From JAMXLO01 sp036265005 (GTDB lineage: Bacteria > Pseudomonadota > Alphaproteobacteria > Acetobacterales > Acetobacteraceae), in assembly GCA_036265005.1 (NCBI GenBank), contig DATAPW010000081.1, positions 1-64,000 on the forward strand: a DNA stretch of 64,000 bases. The letters run 5' to 3'. The notes beneath the pieces are model-generated. The model ran no database searches. It was not told the origin of the DNA and saw nothing but the letters and a program-made list of their open reading frames with translations. Below, piece after piece: positions 18,101 to 29,578 of the stretch. The first letter of the stretch is position 1; the number at the start of each line of letters is the position of its first letter. Both the position numbers and the translations under genes were made by a program.

Positions 18101-21100
18101 GGTCGCCTCGTTCGACGGCAACGCGCTGCCGGTGGCGCTGCGCAGCGCGGGCACGATCGCCGAGGCCGGCGGCGCGCCAATCGTCAACGTCGCGACGCTG
18201 ACCGGCAGCGCGATTGCGGTGAAGCTCGATCAGGCGAATGCGATCAGCAATGTCGGCAGCTTCTCCGCTACCGCCGGCGATTTCCTGCTGGTCGATGGCG
18301 GCGTGGCCAGCACGCTCGGTGTGTCCGGTCCGCTAACTGCCACCAATGTCACACTCAGCGGCGCACCCACCCTGGCGGTTACCGGCAGCATCGGTGCGAC
18401 CGGCACAGCGTCGCTCAGCGCCGCTACGATCGATCTCGCGAATGGCGCCATCGTCACCGGCCCGACCGTCACCCTGAACACCGTCGCCGGCGGCATCGCG
18501 CTGACCGGCAACGCAGCACTCGGCCAGGGCGGCGACACCGTCGATATCAGTTCGGCCGGCACGGTCAGCGAGGCGAAAACCAGCGTCATCACCGCCGACA
18601 CGCTGCAAAGCTCCGGCGGTGTGAGCGGCGATGTCACGCTGCCCGGGACGGCCAACGCCATTGCCAACCTCGGCAACTTCCCGGCTGTCGGCAATTTCTC
18701 GCTGTTCGACAACAGCGGGCTGACGGTGATCGGCAACGTGACGGCGACCACCGCGCTGAAACAGCTTTCGCTCGAGGCGCCGAGTATCAGCATCGCTGCC
18801 GGCGGGCTGGCGGCCAATCCCACCTCCGGCCTGCTGTCGCTGCAAACCGACACATTCGCCAACGGCGGTGCGATCAGTTCCGCCACGGTCGAACTCGCAC
18901 CGCAGACGGCGGGCCGCAGCATGACCTTGGGCGCGGCCGGCGGGCTGTCGCTGGCGTTGCTGTCCGGCTTCACCACCGGCAACCTGATCATCGGTGCGGT
19001 GACGCCGCCAGGCGGCGCGCGCGGCACCACGGCCGGCGCCATTGCCGTTGGCGGCGCCTTCGACACCACGGTCGTGCCGACCGTGACACTGGATGCTAAA
19101 GGCGCAGTGACGCAGACTGCGCCGCTGATCGGCGGCAGCCAGGTATTCGGCACCGCAGGCAACTACAAGTTGCTGGACGGCAACAACGCATTCAGCACGT
19201 TGGGCGTGACCACCACCGGCGGCGACATCCAGGTAGCCGATGGCAGCCCCCTGACGCTGTCCGCGATTTCGACAACCGGCAACATCTACCTGAGCAGCCC
19301 GAGCATGAAGGTGACCGCCTCGGTGAGTGCCGGTGGCGTGCTGGGACTGAAGACCGACGCCCTTGCCTTCGTTGCCGGAGGGCTCGCCGGGGCGACAATC
19401 GAACTGGCACCACTGACGTCCATCGCCGAGACGCTTGGCGCGGCGGCCGGCGGATTGTCGCTGCTCGACACGGCGTTTCTCACCACCAGCAACCTGCGCA
19501 TCGGTGCGGTCACCGACCCGGCCTTGGGCCTGACGGCAACCGCCACGTCGATCTCGGTCGGCGGCAACTTCGGCACCGGCGCCATCGCGTTGGAACTCGA
19601 CACCACCGGTGCGGTCACCGAGACCGGCGCCTTTGCGCTGACCGCCGCCACGCTGACCGGCAATGCCGGCGCTGGCGTCATCCTCGGCAACGCCAACGCC
19701 ATCAACACGCTGGGCAGTTTCAACGTCAGCGCCGGCAGCTTCACCCTCGCCGATTCCGGGATCGCCGGCGCGCTGGGCGTGACCGGCCCGGTCACCGCCA
19801 GCGACGTCGCGATCAGCGCTGCGCCCACCATCGTCGTTGCGCCCACCATCGCCGTCGGCGGCAGCATCGGCGCGATCGGCACGGTCTCCCTCACATCCGG
19901 CAGCGGCGGCATCGATCTCCGCACCGGCGCGATCGTTACCGGTGCAACCATCGACCTGAACAGCGCAGCCGGCGGCATCACGCTGAACGCGGGTGCGCTG
20001 GTCAATGGCGCGACCGTGGACCTGGACGGGACCGGCGGCGTTACCGCAGCGGCCGGCATCATCTCCGCGACCACGCTGCTGAGCAGCGGCGGCATCACCG
20101 GCAACGTCACCCTCGGCGGCTTGAACAACGTCGGCACGCTGGCGGGCTTTGCCGTCACCGGCGGCAGCTTCAGTCTGTCCGACGGCGGCAGTGCGAGCGG
20201 CCTCGTGGTAACAGGCCATGTGACCGCCAATACCGGCGCCAGCAATGTCACGCTCAAAGGCGTAGCCGGCGGCCCCATCGTGGTGCTCGGCAGCATCAAC
20301 GCCGGCGGCATTGTGTCGCTCGATGGTTCTTCCCCCTCGGTCGGTGTGGTGCTGAACAACGGCGCAGTGGTGACCGGTGCAACCATCGACCTGAATGGCG
20401 GCGGCGTCGGCATCGCGATGAACGGCATCGCGTCGCTGGGCAGCGCCGCGTCCGTCGTCGATCTCACCACGACGGGCGGCGGCGTCAACGAGGCTACCAC
20501 CTCGACCATCGTCGCCACCACGCTGCAAAGCACGGCGGGAACCGTGGGCACGGTCAACCTGGCCGGCATCGGCAACAACGTCGGCACGCTTGGCACCTTC
20601 AATGCGGGCGGCGCGTCATTCACCCTGGCCGATGGCGGCAACGCCGGGAATCTGTCCGTGCCGGGCACGGTCACCGCCGGCAGCGTCACCATCACCGGAC
20701 CCGGCACCATCACCGCGTCCGGCAGCATCCTCGCTGCCAGCGCTGTCAACCTGAGCGCTGGCGCGCTGACGTTGTCCGGCAAGGTCAGCGACGGCGGCGC
20801 CGGCACCACAAGCCTGGTCGCCAATGTCGGCACCATCGGTGAAACCGGCACCCTGGTCGCCGGCACGCTGTCCGGCAGCGCCATGGGCGCCGCAAACCTC
20901 ACCGGCGCCAACGCGACGATCAACCAGGTGGCCACCGTTTCCAGCTTCAGTGCCGCGGGTTTCACGCTGGATGACGGCACCAGCCTGGCGGTGACCGGCA
21001 CGCTGGCCGGCGGGCCGGGCGTGACCGTGCTCGACGCGGGCACACTGACGATTGCCTTGGGCGGCACCGTGGTGGCGGCGGCGGTTGGTCTAACCGCGGG

Positions 21101-24100
21101 GAACATCACCATACCCGGTGTGGTGAGCGACGGCGGCGCGGGAACCGTCAGCCTGGTCGCCAATACCGGGACAATCGGTGAAACCGGTACGCTGATTTCG
21201 GGCACGCTGTCGGGCAGCGCTGTCGGAACGGCGAACCTGCTGGGCGCATCGCCAACGGCCAATCAGGTTGCGACGCTGAGTAACTTCAGCGCCGCAGGCT
21301 TCACCCTGGACGACGGGATCAGCCTCACGGTCGCCGGCGCTCTCAATGGCGGCGTCAGCGCGACGGTGCTGGACACCGGCACGCTGACGATAGCCTCGGG
21401 CGGTACGGTGACGGCGGCCGCAATCGGGCTTATCGCAGGCGATATCACCATCCCCGGTCTCCTCTCCGATGGCGGCGCCGGCACCGTCAGCCTGGTGGCC
21501 AACACTGGCACGATCGGGGAGACGGGCACGATCGTCTCGGGCACTTTGTCCGGCAGTTCTGTCGGTGCCACGAACCTGACGGGCGCCACGACGACCACAA
21601 ACCAGATCGCCAATCTGGGGAACTTCAGCGCTTCTGCCGGCTTCACGCTGGATGACGGCAGCAGCCTGACGGTGAACGGGACATTGGCCGGAGGCTCGAG
21701 CGTGACCGTGCTCGACAACGGCACGCTGACCATCGGCGCGAGCGGCTCGGTGACCGCGATCGCAGTGAGCCTGACGGCTAACAATATCACCATCCCTGGC
21801 CTGTTGACCGATGGCGGTGGCGGCACGGTCGGCCTGATCGCCACGACCGGAACGATAGGCGAGACCGGGACATTGGTCGCCGGCACTCTGTCAGGCAGTT
21901 CGGCGGGTGCAACCAGTTTGACCGGCGCGACTCCAACCACCAATCAGGTGGCGACGCTTGGCAATTTCAGCGCAACGGGCTTTACCCTCGATGATGGTAC
22001 GAGCCTATCGGTAACTGGCGCGTTGGCCGGTGGGCCGAGCGCCACGGTGCTCGACAGGGGTGCGCTGACGGTCGCGGCGGGCGGCACCGTGGCGGCAACC
22101 GCCATCGGCCTGACTGCCGGCAACATCGTCGTCCCAGGCCTGATCACTGACGGCGGCACCGGTACGGTCGGGCTGGTCGCCAATGTCGGCACGATCAATG
22201 AGACCGGTACGCTGGTCTCCGGTGTGCTGACCGGCAGCGCGATCGGCGCGGCAACCTTCGCGGGCACCGGCCCGACGACCAACCAGGTCGCCACAGTGAG
22301 CAACTTCACTGCGGCGGGCCTGACGATCCGGGATGGTTCGAGCCTGACCCTTAAGGGCACCGTGAACGGCGGACCGAGTGTGACGGTACTCGACAACGGC
22401 ACATTGGTGATCGGCGCGGGCAGCACGCTCACCGCAACAGCGATCTCACTGACCGCGAACAATATCGGCATCCTCGGCGATGTGACCGATGGTGGTTCGG
22501 GCACGGTCGACCTGGTCGCCAGCACCGGCACCATCAGCGAAACCGGCACGCTGGTCGCCGGCACGTTGTCCGGCAGTTCGCTCGGGGCGACGAGCCTGAC
22601 CGGAGCCACCCCAACCACCAACCAGGTCGCCACTCTCGGCGACTTCACGTCGTCCGGCTTCACGCTGGACAACGGGCGTGCCCTGGCGATCAACGGCACG
22701 CTGAACGGCGGACCGGGCGTCACGTTGCTGGACGCCGGCGGTGTGGCGATTGGCGGCATGGTGACCGCGACGGCCATCGGCCTGACGGGGGCGAGCATCG
22801 ACATCCCCGGCGTGGTGACCGACGGCGGCAGCGGATCGGTCAGCCTGATCGCCACTGCCGGCTCGATCGGTGAAACCGGCGCGCTGATCGCCGGCACGCT
22901 CACCGGCAGCGCAGCGGCCACGGCGAACCTGGCGGGCAGCACGCCGACCAGCAACCAGGTTGCCACCTTGGGCAGCTTCAAGGCGGCAGGCTTTGCGCTG
23001 CGCGACGGCAACGCGCTGTCGGTCAGCGACAAGCTGGCTGGTGGCCCGAGTGCCACGATTACCGATGCCGCCGCACTGACCGTCGGCGGCAGCGTCACGG
23101 CGACGGCCATCGGGTTGACCGCGACCAGTATCAGTATCCCTGGCGTGGTATCGGATGGCGGCACCGGCACCACCAACCTGACCGCCACCGCAGGGGCGAT
23201 CAGCGAGACCGGCACCATCGTGTCCGGCACCCTGTCCGGAGGCTCGACCGGCACCACGAGCCTCACCGGCGTCAACCAGATCGCGACGCTGGGCAACTTC
23301 TCGGCGCCCGGCCTGACGGTCGCCGACGGCACCAACCTTGCGATCAACGGCAACGTGGTTGGCGGGCCATCGGCCAACATCGCGGTCAACGGCTCGCTGG
23401 CCATCAACGGCAGCCTGAACGCCAGCACGATCGCGATTACCGCGAATGGCGGAGCGATCTCCGAGCCCGGCGCACTGGTCACCACCCTGCTGAACGCGGG
23501 TGCGACCGGCGATGCGAACTTCGCCGGCGGCGGCAATCAGGTCGCCACTCTGGGCAACGTCACCAGCGGCGGCACGTTGACGCTCAACGACACCACCAAC
23601 CTGCTGCTCAGCGGCACCCTGACCGCGCCGAAAATCGCGATCAACGCGGGGTCAAACACGATCACCTTTGCCAACGGCGCCACCATCGCCACCAGCGGAA
23701 CCACCAGACCGGCCGGCGCCAGCACCAACTACCCGACAGTCACCACCAGCACGACCGGCGCCTTCCTGGCGTCCGGTGCATTCACCCAGCAGGGCAACAG
23801 CTTCGTCACCGGCATCGGCGGCGGTCCCAGCATCCTGCGGATCGACGCCACTGGCGCCGGCAATATCAGCTTCGATCAGGTCGGCGGACTGCATGGACCC
23901 AGCACCTGGCTGATCCTCGGCATCGACACCGGCACAGCCACCGGCAATGTGGCGGTGCAGAACCTCGACATCGTGCGTACCGGTGCGACCGGCGCGACCA
24001 CGCTGACCGGGTCGGTGGGCGGCCTGAGCGGGCCGGCGGCAGCCGGCGTGGCGGGCATCCAGCCGTCGCCCAACTCCAATTTCCGCTTCAATTCGTGTCC

Positions 24101-24245
24101 GATCCATTCGGTGAACTGCGTGCTGTTGCCCACACAGGGATTGCCGACCGCGAACCCGCTGAACGACATCACCATCGGCTCGCTGTTCAACCCGGACGAC
24201 CAGGACGATCTGCTGCTGCCCATTGTCTCCGACCAGGACTACTGA
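15192..24245 (+). CDS. filamentous-hemagglutinin-type TpsA exoprotein, 3,017 residues
   Basis: A giant secreted beta-helix protein, the substrate of the upstream TpsB. It has an extended signal peptide (basic n-region RRKNEV...RRRR, hydrophobic core to about residue 43), then a TPS secretion domain at about 50-300 containing AIDWKSFNVGSQQSVTFNQP, NRVTGGDPSQIAGRI and INQSG/NTNGL. A long Gly/Thr/Ala/Val-rich beta-helix follows. Residues 1887-2760 are tandem repeats of about 113 residues. The only cysteines I can find are Cys2969 and Cys2976 near the end (SCPIHSVNC), followed by an acidic tail (DDQDDLLLPIVSDQDY). GGAGGGG precedes ATG 15192; GTG 15186 is an alternative. No VENN motif or toxin domain is visible, so an adhesin or biofilm matrix protein is likelier than a CDI toxin. 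Confidence 0.93.
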   Translation: MANARRKNEVRLLGVVRRRRSALLMSTALQAGVVLVLTTPAGAQPASGARPTGGTVVAGTAAIIQGTNNTAINQSTQRAAIDWKSFNVGSQQSVTFNQPAPSSVTVNRVTGGDPSQIAGRIDANGQVVLINQSGVTFFKGAQVNTNGLMVSAIGASDQAVKSFVGSNTGKLALDQPGKPNAMVDNRGNITVKQAGLAALVAPRVANSGTITAQLGHVVLAGAKTATLDLYGDGLLALDVTNQVTQTPLDKNGNSATALVTNSGVIIADGGTIQLTARAADGVVQNLVEAGGKIRAATMGGQTGVVALNGVGGSIVVEGQLAAPGIAPGTKGGDIEVATTGNVVVTPTARISASGKAGGGTIALGTNLARARGGPGVMPTVVAANTMIQAGAKISASATGKGDGGKVTVLSTTSTHMAGTINAKGGTFGGNGGFVEVSGDAGFSLTGAIDVSAPQGTIGTILLDPDNLEIINAAPTGGDQDVNLVAGSGTITFAGANTAKNQVSNGEIDLLTGTIILQAKTSIVVDVTTPITLQNNANLVLQTNTGDISVGGGSPITASGTGFIQLDAGLTPASGGKITLASDLTTGAGGSITLQADGGVALNGITVTTPTLDISNITSGGATQTAAGVLAVTTLQSSAGVAGDTTLMAVANAVGTIGAFNVTGGSFSLANTSAVSVPGTLTASNNVFLQTTNAGGIAITGTVTAGAAGIAGFQADKFSITSPGTVTAGTVELAPNSAVAVTLGGAGGLSLSQATLSQIKSTVLRLGAVTVPAGPLTTTSNTISIAGAIDLSAVATTLDLQSTGGVLQTAGTLTNVGTLTGTSTSLDITTGGKNNSIATVGSYAVTGGDFLLTDSSAITVGGVLSATGNVYLQSSNATGITVAAAGKVAVGSGSLASFQADKFAITTGGTVTGGTFEYAPNTPGSNLKLGAGGALASLAGIGTTNAIIGGVTLPVGLPSPGFTITAGAINTVASFDGNALPVALRSAGTIAEAGGAPIVNVATLTGSAIAVKLDQANAISNVGSFSATAGDFLLVDGGVASTLGVSGPLTATNVTLSGAPTLAVTGSIGATGTASLSAATIDLANGAIVTGPTVTLNTVAGGIALTGNAALGQGGDTVDISSAGTVSEAKTSVITADTLQSSGGVSGDVTLPGTANAIANLGNFPAVGNFSLFDNSGLTVIGNVTATTALKQLSLEAPSISIAAGGLAANPTSGLLSLQTDTFANGGAISSATVELAPQTAGRSMTLGAAGGLSLALLSGFTTGNLIIGAVTPPGGARGTTAGAIAVGGAFDTTVVPTVTLDAKGAVTQTAPLIGGSQVFGTAGNYKLLDGNNAFSTLGVTTTGGDIQVADGSPLTLSAISTTGNIYLSSPSMKVTASVSAGGVLGLKTDALAFVAGGLAGATIELAPLTSIAETLGAAAGGLSLLDTAFLTTSNLRIGAVTDPALGLTATATSISVGGNFGTGAIALELDTTGAVTETGAFALTAATLTGNAGAGVILGNANAINTLGSFNVSAGSFTLADSGIAGALGVTGPVTASDVAISAAPTIVVAPTIAVGGSIGAIGTVSLTSGSGGIDLRTGAIVTGATIDLNSAAGGITLNAGALVNGATVDLDGTGGVTAAAGIISATTLLSSGGITGNVTLGGLNNVGTLAGFAVTGGSFSLSDGGSASGLVVTGHVTANTGASNVTLKGVAGGPIVVLGSINAGGIVSLDGSSPSVGVVLNNGAVVTGATIDLNGGGVGIAMNGIASLGSAASVVDLTTTGGGVNEATTSTIVATTLQSTAGTVGTVNLAGIGNNVGTLGTFNAGGASFTLADGGNAGNLSVPGTVTAGSVTITGPGTITASGSILAASAVNLSAGALTLSGKVSDGGAGTTSLVANVGTIGETGTLVAGTLSGSAMGAANLTGANATINQVATVSSFSAAGFTLDDGTSLAVTGTLAGGPGVTVLDAGTLTIALGGTVVAAAVGLTAGNITIPGVVSDGGAGTVSLVANTGTIGETGTLISGTLSGSAVGTANLLGASPTANQVATLSNFSAAGFTLDDGISLTVAGALNGGVSATVLDTGTLTIASGGTVTAAAIGLIAGDITIPGLLSDGGAGTVSLVANTGTIGETGTIVSGTLSGSSVGATNLTGATTTTNQIANLGNFSASAGFTLDDGSSLTVNGTLAGGSSVTVLDNGTLTIGASGSVTAIAVSLTANNITIPGLLTDGGGGTVGLIATTGTIGETGTLVAGTLSGSSAGATSLTGATPTTNQVATLGNFSATGFTLDDGTSLSVTGALAGGPSATVLDRGALTVAAGGTVAATAIGLTAGNIVVPGLITDGGTGTVGLVANVGTINETGTLVSGVLTGSAIGAATFAGTGPTTNQVATVSNFTAAGLTIRDGSSLTLKGTVNGGPSVTVLDNGTLVIGAGSTLTATAISLTANNIGILGDVTDGGSGTVDLVASTGTISETGTLVAGTLSGSSLGATSLTGATPTTNQVATLGDFTSSGFTLDNGRALAINGTLNGGPGVTLLDAGGVAIGGMVTATAIGLTGASIDIPGVVTDGGSGSVSLIATAGSIGETGALIAGTLTGSAAATANLAGSTPTSNQVATLGSFKAAGFALRDGNALSVSDKLAGGPSATITDAAALTVGGSVTATAIGLTATSISIPGVVSDGGTGTTNLTATAGAISETGTIVSGTLSGGSTGTTSLTGVNQIATLGNFSAPGLTVADGTNLAINGNVVGGPSANIAVNGSLAINGSLNASTIAITANGGAISEPGALVTTLLNAGATGDANFAGGGNQVATLGNVTSGGTLTLNDTTNLLLSGTLTAPKIAINAGSNTITFANGATIATSGTTRPAGASTNYPTVTTSTTGAFLASGAFTQQGNSFVTGIGGGPSILRIDATGAGNISFDQVGGLHGPSTWLILGIDTGTATGNVAVQNLDIVRTGATGATTLTGSVGGLSGPAAAGVAGIQPSPNSNFRFNSCPIHSVNCVLLPTQGLPTANPLNDITIGSLFNPDDQDDLLLPIVSDQDY
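20850..23471 (+). repeat. tandem 339-bp coding repeats inside the TpsA gene
   Basis: Seven full units and one shortened unit, beginning at 20850, 21189, 21528, 21870, 22209, 22548, 22881 and 23214. Unit lengths are 339, 339, 342, 339, 339, 333, 333 and about 258 bases. Each encodes TL(V/I)(A/S)GTLSGS, then NQVATLxNFSAAGFTLDDG, TVLDxGTLTI, and ITIPGxxSDGGxGTVSLVANTGTIGETG. Protein similarity is strong, but third positions have drifted, so the array is old rather than a recent expansion. A half-unit precedes it (about 20,630-20,849). Confidence 0.9.
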
Positions 24246-24247
24246 TC

Positions 24248-27200
24248 ATGCGCGCAACCGCTCCGTTCCGCCTGCTGTCGCTGCTCGCCCCGCTGCTGTG
24301 TTTCGCCTGCCAGACGCCGCCACCCGAAGCGTACGTGAAGGCAACACAGAACGCCGCCAAGCCCGCATCGCAGGTGGCGATCGGCAAGAACTCGGTGGGC
24401 GAGGACTGCACCCAGCAGGTCGAGGCCGGGCAGAGCGCCGATGTGTTCTGCGGCACCTGGCAGCAGCCCAGTGCGCGGGTGCGCTCGGGCGGTCCCGGCA
24501 ACGCCGGCGAACTTGCACAACTCGCCACTGCCAGCCCATGGCGCACAGGCATCGACAACCGGTTCCGCTGCGAGGCGCCGGTTGCCACCACGATACTCGG
24601 CGGCCAGCCCGCCGCACTCATGCAATGCACCCGCCTGGTCGGCGGTTGGGCGCATGTCGCGATGGTCACCTTGGTGAGCGGCACGATCTGGTACGCCGAT
24701 GGCGTGCTGCCGGCGGCGCAGGTGATGGAGCGCTCGATCGGCGTGCTGGCCGGCGTCGCGCGCGCGGATGCGGTGGCGCCGAGTTCCGGCGCCGATGCCC
24801 TGCTGGCCAGCCGTCTCGCCGCGAAGGCGTTCAGCTCCGGCGACATCGGCCAGTTCGACGGACTGATGGCGGCCGGCACGCGCGCCAACCTGGCGGATAA
24901 TCCGGGCGCCGCCGAGAGCGCCTTCCGGGCCGCGCTCACCTTGCAGCAGAAGGCCCTCGGCAAGGACAACCCGAACATCTCGACCGCGCTGATGTCGCTG
25001 GCGCTCGAACTGTCGAACGAAGGTCGCTACGCCGAGGCGGACGGGCTGTTCGCCGATGCGGGCAAGCTGGCGCCAGGATCGGCGGACGCCACCGCGCAGG
25101 CGCGGCTGCTGCATTATCGCGGCGTGGACGCGATGAACCAGGGTCAGCTCGAGTTGGCATTGACGCTGCTGACGCAGGCCGACGCCGCCTACACCGGGAT
25201 CATCCCAGCCGACGCGCTGACCGCGCACCCACGTGCCACGCAGGTGAGCAATCCGTTCCTGCGTGCCGGACAGGTCCGTCTCGGAGACCTGATGCCGAGC
25301 CAGGACCTCATCACCGATCCCCGGGCGCAATCCGCTTTGCTCGGGTTGATCGAGGTGCGGCGTAACCGCAGTGTGGTGCTGCGCATCATGGGGCGGACGC
25401 AGGAAGCTGACGCCGTGCTGACATCGGCCACCGACCTGGCGCGCGGCAACGGCCTGGCGCGGCCAATCGTCAGTGCGCGGCTGTATCGCACCAGCGGCGT
25501 GATGGCTGCCGCGCAGGGCCTGGACGACCAGGCGCTCGCCGACCTGCTGGCCTCCACCGCGGCGTTCGACCGCTCGCTGCCGGGCTCCAAGCCGCTGGCC
25601 GACACCTACCTGCTGCGTGCGCGCCAGTTGGCAAGAAGCGGCAAGTCCGATGCTGCCCTGCCGATCTGCCGCAATGCCGTGCAGTCATTGGCCGCGTTGA
25701 AGGCCGGCACGACACCGGTGCTGATGGCGTCCTGCCTCGACGTCTACGCTGCCGAAGCCGATCGCCAGAAAGATCAGCGCCAGGTGCTGCTGTCCGAGAT
25801 GTTCACCGCGGCACAGCTTGCGCAGGGCGGCATCACCAGCCAGCAGATCGCGCAGGCGACGGCGCGGCTGTCGGAGAACTCGCGCGATCCGAAGGTGGCC
25901 GAGGCGATCCGGCATCGGCAGGACGCGTCCGCCAAACTGTCCGACCTTTATCGCCGGCGCGACGAGTTGGCGGATGCGCAGCGCCAGGGCGCGACGATCG
26001 CACCGACCGCAGCAAGCGCGGGCGACCTCGACAAGCAGATCAGCGACGCGCAGTCGGTGCTGGCCGATGCCGACGCGGCGTTGCAGGCGGCGTCGCCGAA
26101 TTACGGCCAGTTGGTGCAGCAGGTGGTGCCGGCACCCGATGTGTTCGCCGCGCTGCATCGCGGCGAGGCGTTCGCTGCCATCGCCTTGAGCGAGGACGAT
26201 GGCTGGGTGTTCCTGCTGCGCGACAAGACGATCGCCGTGTCGAAGATCGATGGCGGCCTGAAGCAGTTGGCTGAACTGGTGCGACGGGTACGCGCCGGCA
26301 TCGAGCTGACGACAAACGGCCTGCCGACGTTCGATATCGTCGATGCCCAGAAGCTGTACCAGCTCACACTCGGCGGCGTAGCCGCCTCGCTGGAGGGCGT
26401 GAAGTCACTCGTCGTGGCGCCTGCCGGCCCGCTGCTGTCGCTGCCGTTCGAAGTGCTGCTGACCGGTCCGGCCGACGCCGCCAACCTGGCCGACGCACCG
26501 TGGCTGGTGCGCAAGTTCACCCTGGCGCATGTGCCGGCGCCCTCGAACTTCGTCTCGCTGCGCAAGATCGCGGCAGGTTCGCGTGCCTCGCATCCGTGGT
26601 TCGGCTTTGGCGACTTCCATCCGGTCACGCTGGCGCAGGCGGAGAAGACCTTCTCGGGCGCCGGTTGCGGCGAAAGCGCCAAGCTGCTGTCGGGCCTGCC
26701 GCCGCTGCCCTACGCCCGCAAGGAACTGGACGCGGCGCGTGCGCTGCTCGGGGCCGATGCCAGTGACGAACTGCTGGGGCCGGCGTTCACCGCCGACGCG
26801 GTGCTGAAGGCGAGGCTGAAGGATTATCGCATCCTGCAGTTCTCCACCCACGCATTGTTGCCGGCCGAGCTGCGCTGCCAGAGCGAACCGGCCATTGTGA
26901 CATCCGCACCCGCCAACGCACCCAGCGCTTCGGGCGCGCTGCTCACCGCGTCCGAGGTCGTTGGGATGGATCTCGATGCGGACCTCGTGATCCTGTCGGC
27001 CTGCAACTCCGGCGGACCCGGTGGCACCACGGCCGGCGAGAGCCTGTCGGGACTGGCGCGCTCATTCTTCTATGCCGGCGCACGGTCACTCGAGGTCACC
27101 CATTGGTCGGTCAACGATCAGGTGGCGGCGTTCCTTGTCGCCGACACGCTGCGGCGAATCCGCGAGGACCCCAACCTCGGGATCGCCGGCGCGCTGCGCA

Positions 27201-27361
27201 ACGCACAGCTCGCCATGCTGGCGGATGCCGGCAAGGGCCTGCCGGCGGAGATCGCCCATCCGTTCTTCTGGGCGCCATTTGCGGTGATCGGTGAGGGAGG
27301 TGAGCGTGGTAGCGTGAGCGCCAACAGTCACGTTTCACCGCATCAGCTTGCCGGTCTATAA
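24248..27361 (+). CDS. CHAT-domain (caspase-like) TPR lipoprotein
   Basis: A 1,037-residue predicted lipoprotein. The signal peptide MRATAPFRLLSLLAPLLCFAC ends at Cys21, although the lipobox -3 residue is atypical (CFAC). Residues about 214-318 form TPR-like helix pairs (AAESAFRAALTLQQKALG...). Residues about 548-620 are charged and probably coiled coil. From about 700 comes a CHAT domain with an intact caspase-type dyad: His868 in QFSTHALL and Cys919 in VILSACNSGG. CHAT proteins are cysteine proteases of the caspase-separase clan. It starts two bases after the TpsA stop and is followed after 31 bases by the kinase gene, so it is surely co-transcribed. Processing or anchoring of TpsA is my inference. 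Confidence 0.88.
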   Translation: MRATAPFRLLSLLAPLLCFACQTPPPEAYVKATQNAAKPASQVAIGKNSVGEDCTQQVEAGQSADVFCGTWQQPSARVRSGGPGNAGELAQLATASPWRTGIDNRFRCEAPVATTILGGQPAALMQCTRLVGGWAHVAMVTLVSGTIWYADGVLPAAQVMERSIGVLAGVARADAVAPSSGADALLASRLAAKAFSSGDIGQFDGLMAAGTRANLADNPGAAESAFRAALTLQQKALGKDNPNISTALMSLALELSNEGRYAEADGLFADAGKLAPGSADATAQARLLHYRGVDAMNQGQLELALTLLTQADAAYTGIIPADALTAHPRATQVSNPFLRAGQVRLGDLMPSQDLITDPRAQSALLGLIEVRRNRSVVLRIMGRTQEADAVLTSATDLARGNGLARPIVSARLYRTSGVMAAAQGLDDQALADLLASTAAFDRSLPGSKPLADTYLLRARQLARSGKSDAALPICRNAVQSLAALKAGTTPVLMASCLDVYAAEADRQKDQRQVLLSEMFTAAQLAQGGITSQQIAQATARLSENSRDPKVAEAIRHRQDASAKLSDLYRRRDELADAQRQGATIAPTAASAGDLDKQISDAQSVLADADAALQAASPNYGQLVQQVVPAPDVFAALHRGEAFAAIALSEDDGWVFLLRDKTIAVSKIDGGLKQLAELVRRVRAGIELTTNGLPTFDIVDAQKLYQLTLGGVAASLEGVKSLVVAPAGPLLSLPFEVLLTGPADAANLADAPWLVRKFTLAHVPAPSNFVSLRKIAAGSRASHPWFGFGDFHPVTLAQAEKTFSGAGCGESAKLLSGLPPLPYARKELDAARALLGADASDELLGPAFTADAVLKARLKDYRILQFSTHALLPAELRCQSEPAIVTSAPANAPSASGALLTASEVVGMDLDADLVILSACNSGGPGGTTAGESLSGLARSFFYAGARSLEVTHWSVNDQVAAFLVADTLRRIREDPNLGIAGALRNAQLAMLADAGKGLPAEIAHPFFWAPFAVIGEGGERGSVSANSHVSPHQLAGL

Positions 27362-27392
27362 GCTGCGCCGACAGGCGCTGGCGGAAGGCGGC

Positions 27393-29489
<2,097 letters not shown>

Positions 29490-29544
29490 CCGGCGTGATG
29501 GGCTGGATGGCGCACGGCATGCCGCGCCACGCAGGATAGGTCGA

Positions 29545-29559
29545 GCGCAGCGAAACCCA
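29545..29559. repeat. second copy of the GCGCAGCGAAACCCA element
   Basis: This 15-mer is identical to the arm at 10483-10497. It sits in the 89-base gap between the converging kinase and metallopeptidase genes, without an obvious partner arm here. Confidence 0.5.
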
Positions 29560-29578
29560 TCGAGCTTGCCCAACTCCG

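Noticed and set aside
20850..23471. CRISPR-like or satellite array
   Set aside because: The period is 339 bases, in frame and translated as part of TpsA; no short repeats with unique spacers.
16880..23536. Several long minus-strand frames opposite TpsA (for example 19286-21262 and 21944-23536)
   Set aside because: They mirror the Gly/Thr/Ala-rich sense codons and give Pro/Val/Ser-rich repeats without any fold. The sense strand has signal peptide, TPS domain and repeats.
15192..24245. Contact-dependent inhibition (CdiA) toxin
   Set aside because: No VENN motif, no toxin-like C-terminus and no small immunity gene downstream; the tail is short and acidic and the next gene is the CHAT lipoprotein.
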